Both the position numbers and the translations under genes were made by a program. A model generated the notes under the pieces. It saw only the letters and a list, made by a program, of their open reading frames with translations. It had not been told where the DNA came from and did not search any database. Positions 5,811-6,029 of a DNA stretch of 6,029 nt are shown here, in pieces. The stretch is from NCBI GenBank assembly GCA_023554435.1, contig JAMJQV010000121.1:1-6029 (forward strand). The letters are read 5' to 3'. The DNA comes from Gemmatimonadota bacterium. Lineage in GTDB: Bacteria > Gemmatimonadota > Gemmatimonadetes > Palauibacterales > Palauibacteraceae. Position 1 is the first letter of the stretch. Every line of letters begins with the position of its first letter.

Positions 5811-6029
5811 TCAAGTTGTTGCCGGATCCTGATCCGACAGGTCCGTCCACGCATCCACGGCCGCCGGCGTCGCTGCCCATAGCAGAAGCGTCATGCATAC
5901 GGCCGAGGCGACGCACCACATGCACGTGGCCCCGATCACGAACGGTTCGAGCACCGTGAGGTAGATCGAGAAGAGCGTCCCGACGAGCGCCACGAGCCAC
6001 AGCCCAACGGCGACCACGGCACTCGCGGC
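5811..6029 (-). CDS. VKOR-family membrane thiol oxidoreductase, C-terminal part only (start lies beyond the right edge)
   Basis: The frame is open to the window edge; the last 72 residues and the stop are visible. Two hydrophobic segments appear (about 5-25 and 29-52). Between and within them lies LFSIYLTVLEPFVIGATCMW (19-38), then CVASAVCMTLLLW (39-51). The CMWC pair (C36, C39 of the visible part) matches the quinone-proximal CxxC in the fourth membrane helix of bacterial vitamin K epoxide reductase homologues, preceded by the usual YLTxLE motif. These enzymes replace DsbB: they take electrons from a periplasmic DsbA-like thioredoxin-fold partner and pass them to quinone, driving disulfide formation. 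The loop cysteines and any fused thioredoxin domain would be N-terminal or elsewhere and cannot be judged here. The hydrophilic tail (TDLSDQDPATT) is short, so no C-terminal thioredoxin domain is present. The transporter gene follows after 95 bases on the same strand. Confidence 0.9.
   Translation of the reverse strand, partial: AASAVVAVGLWLVALVGTLFSIYLTVLEPFVIGATCMWCVASAVCMTLLLWAATPAAVDAWTDLSDQDPATT

Noticed and set aside
5785..5812. TTGACT at the end of the VKOR gene as a -35 box for the transporter
   Set aside because: No convincing -10 element lies 16-18 bases downstream (GCATCG region), so a promoter cannot be supported.

Overview
The window looks like chromosomal DNA of a GC-rich (roughly 60-65 % by eye), Gram-negative-type bacterium. 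An outer membrane is implied by the TonB-dependent receptor. Its N-terminal carboxypeptidase-regulatory-like domain, together with the bacterial VKOR and an SLC12-like transporter, would fit Gemmatimonadota or a similar phylum. That placement is an inference from gene style, not a proof. All six supported genes lie on the minus strand, so they are described here in transcription order, from high to low coordinates. No mobile element, CRISPR array, rRNA or tRNA was seen, and no gene-free stretch exceeds about 210 bases.

Right edge to 3460: the last 72 codons of a VKOR-family membrane thiol oxidoreductase (6029-5811, cut by the window edge), then, after 95 bases containing a strong hairpin, a full-length 751-residue bacterial relative of the eukaryotic cation-chloride cotransporters (SLC12), starting at a TTG codon behind a clear GGAGG. 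Middle: after 206 bases, a YbgC/FadM-type hotdog acyl-CoA thioesterase (3253-2798), followed 6 bases later by a GC-rich hairpin; then a small protein with a winged-helix-like look (2649-2383).

Left part: a small exported or membrane-anchored protein rich in His and with a CxxC (2277-1930), followed 83 bases later by a TonB-dependent outer-membrane receptor (1846 to the left edge, 615 residues visible). The receptor resembles the ZnuD-like metal-receptor group in its plug and barrel motifs, and the His/Cys protein looks like a DUF2946-type companion. The two probably form a metal (zinc or copper) acquisition operon, which is the most interesting unit in the window.

The other genes are probably independent housekeeping functions: periplasmic disulfide formation (VKOR), ion/osmotic homeostasis (SLC12-like), and acyl-CoA hydrolysis. 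Several intergenic gaps hold strong GC-rich inverted repeats without the U-run of a classical intrinsic terminator.
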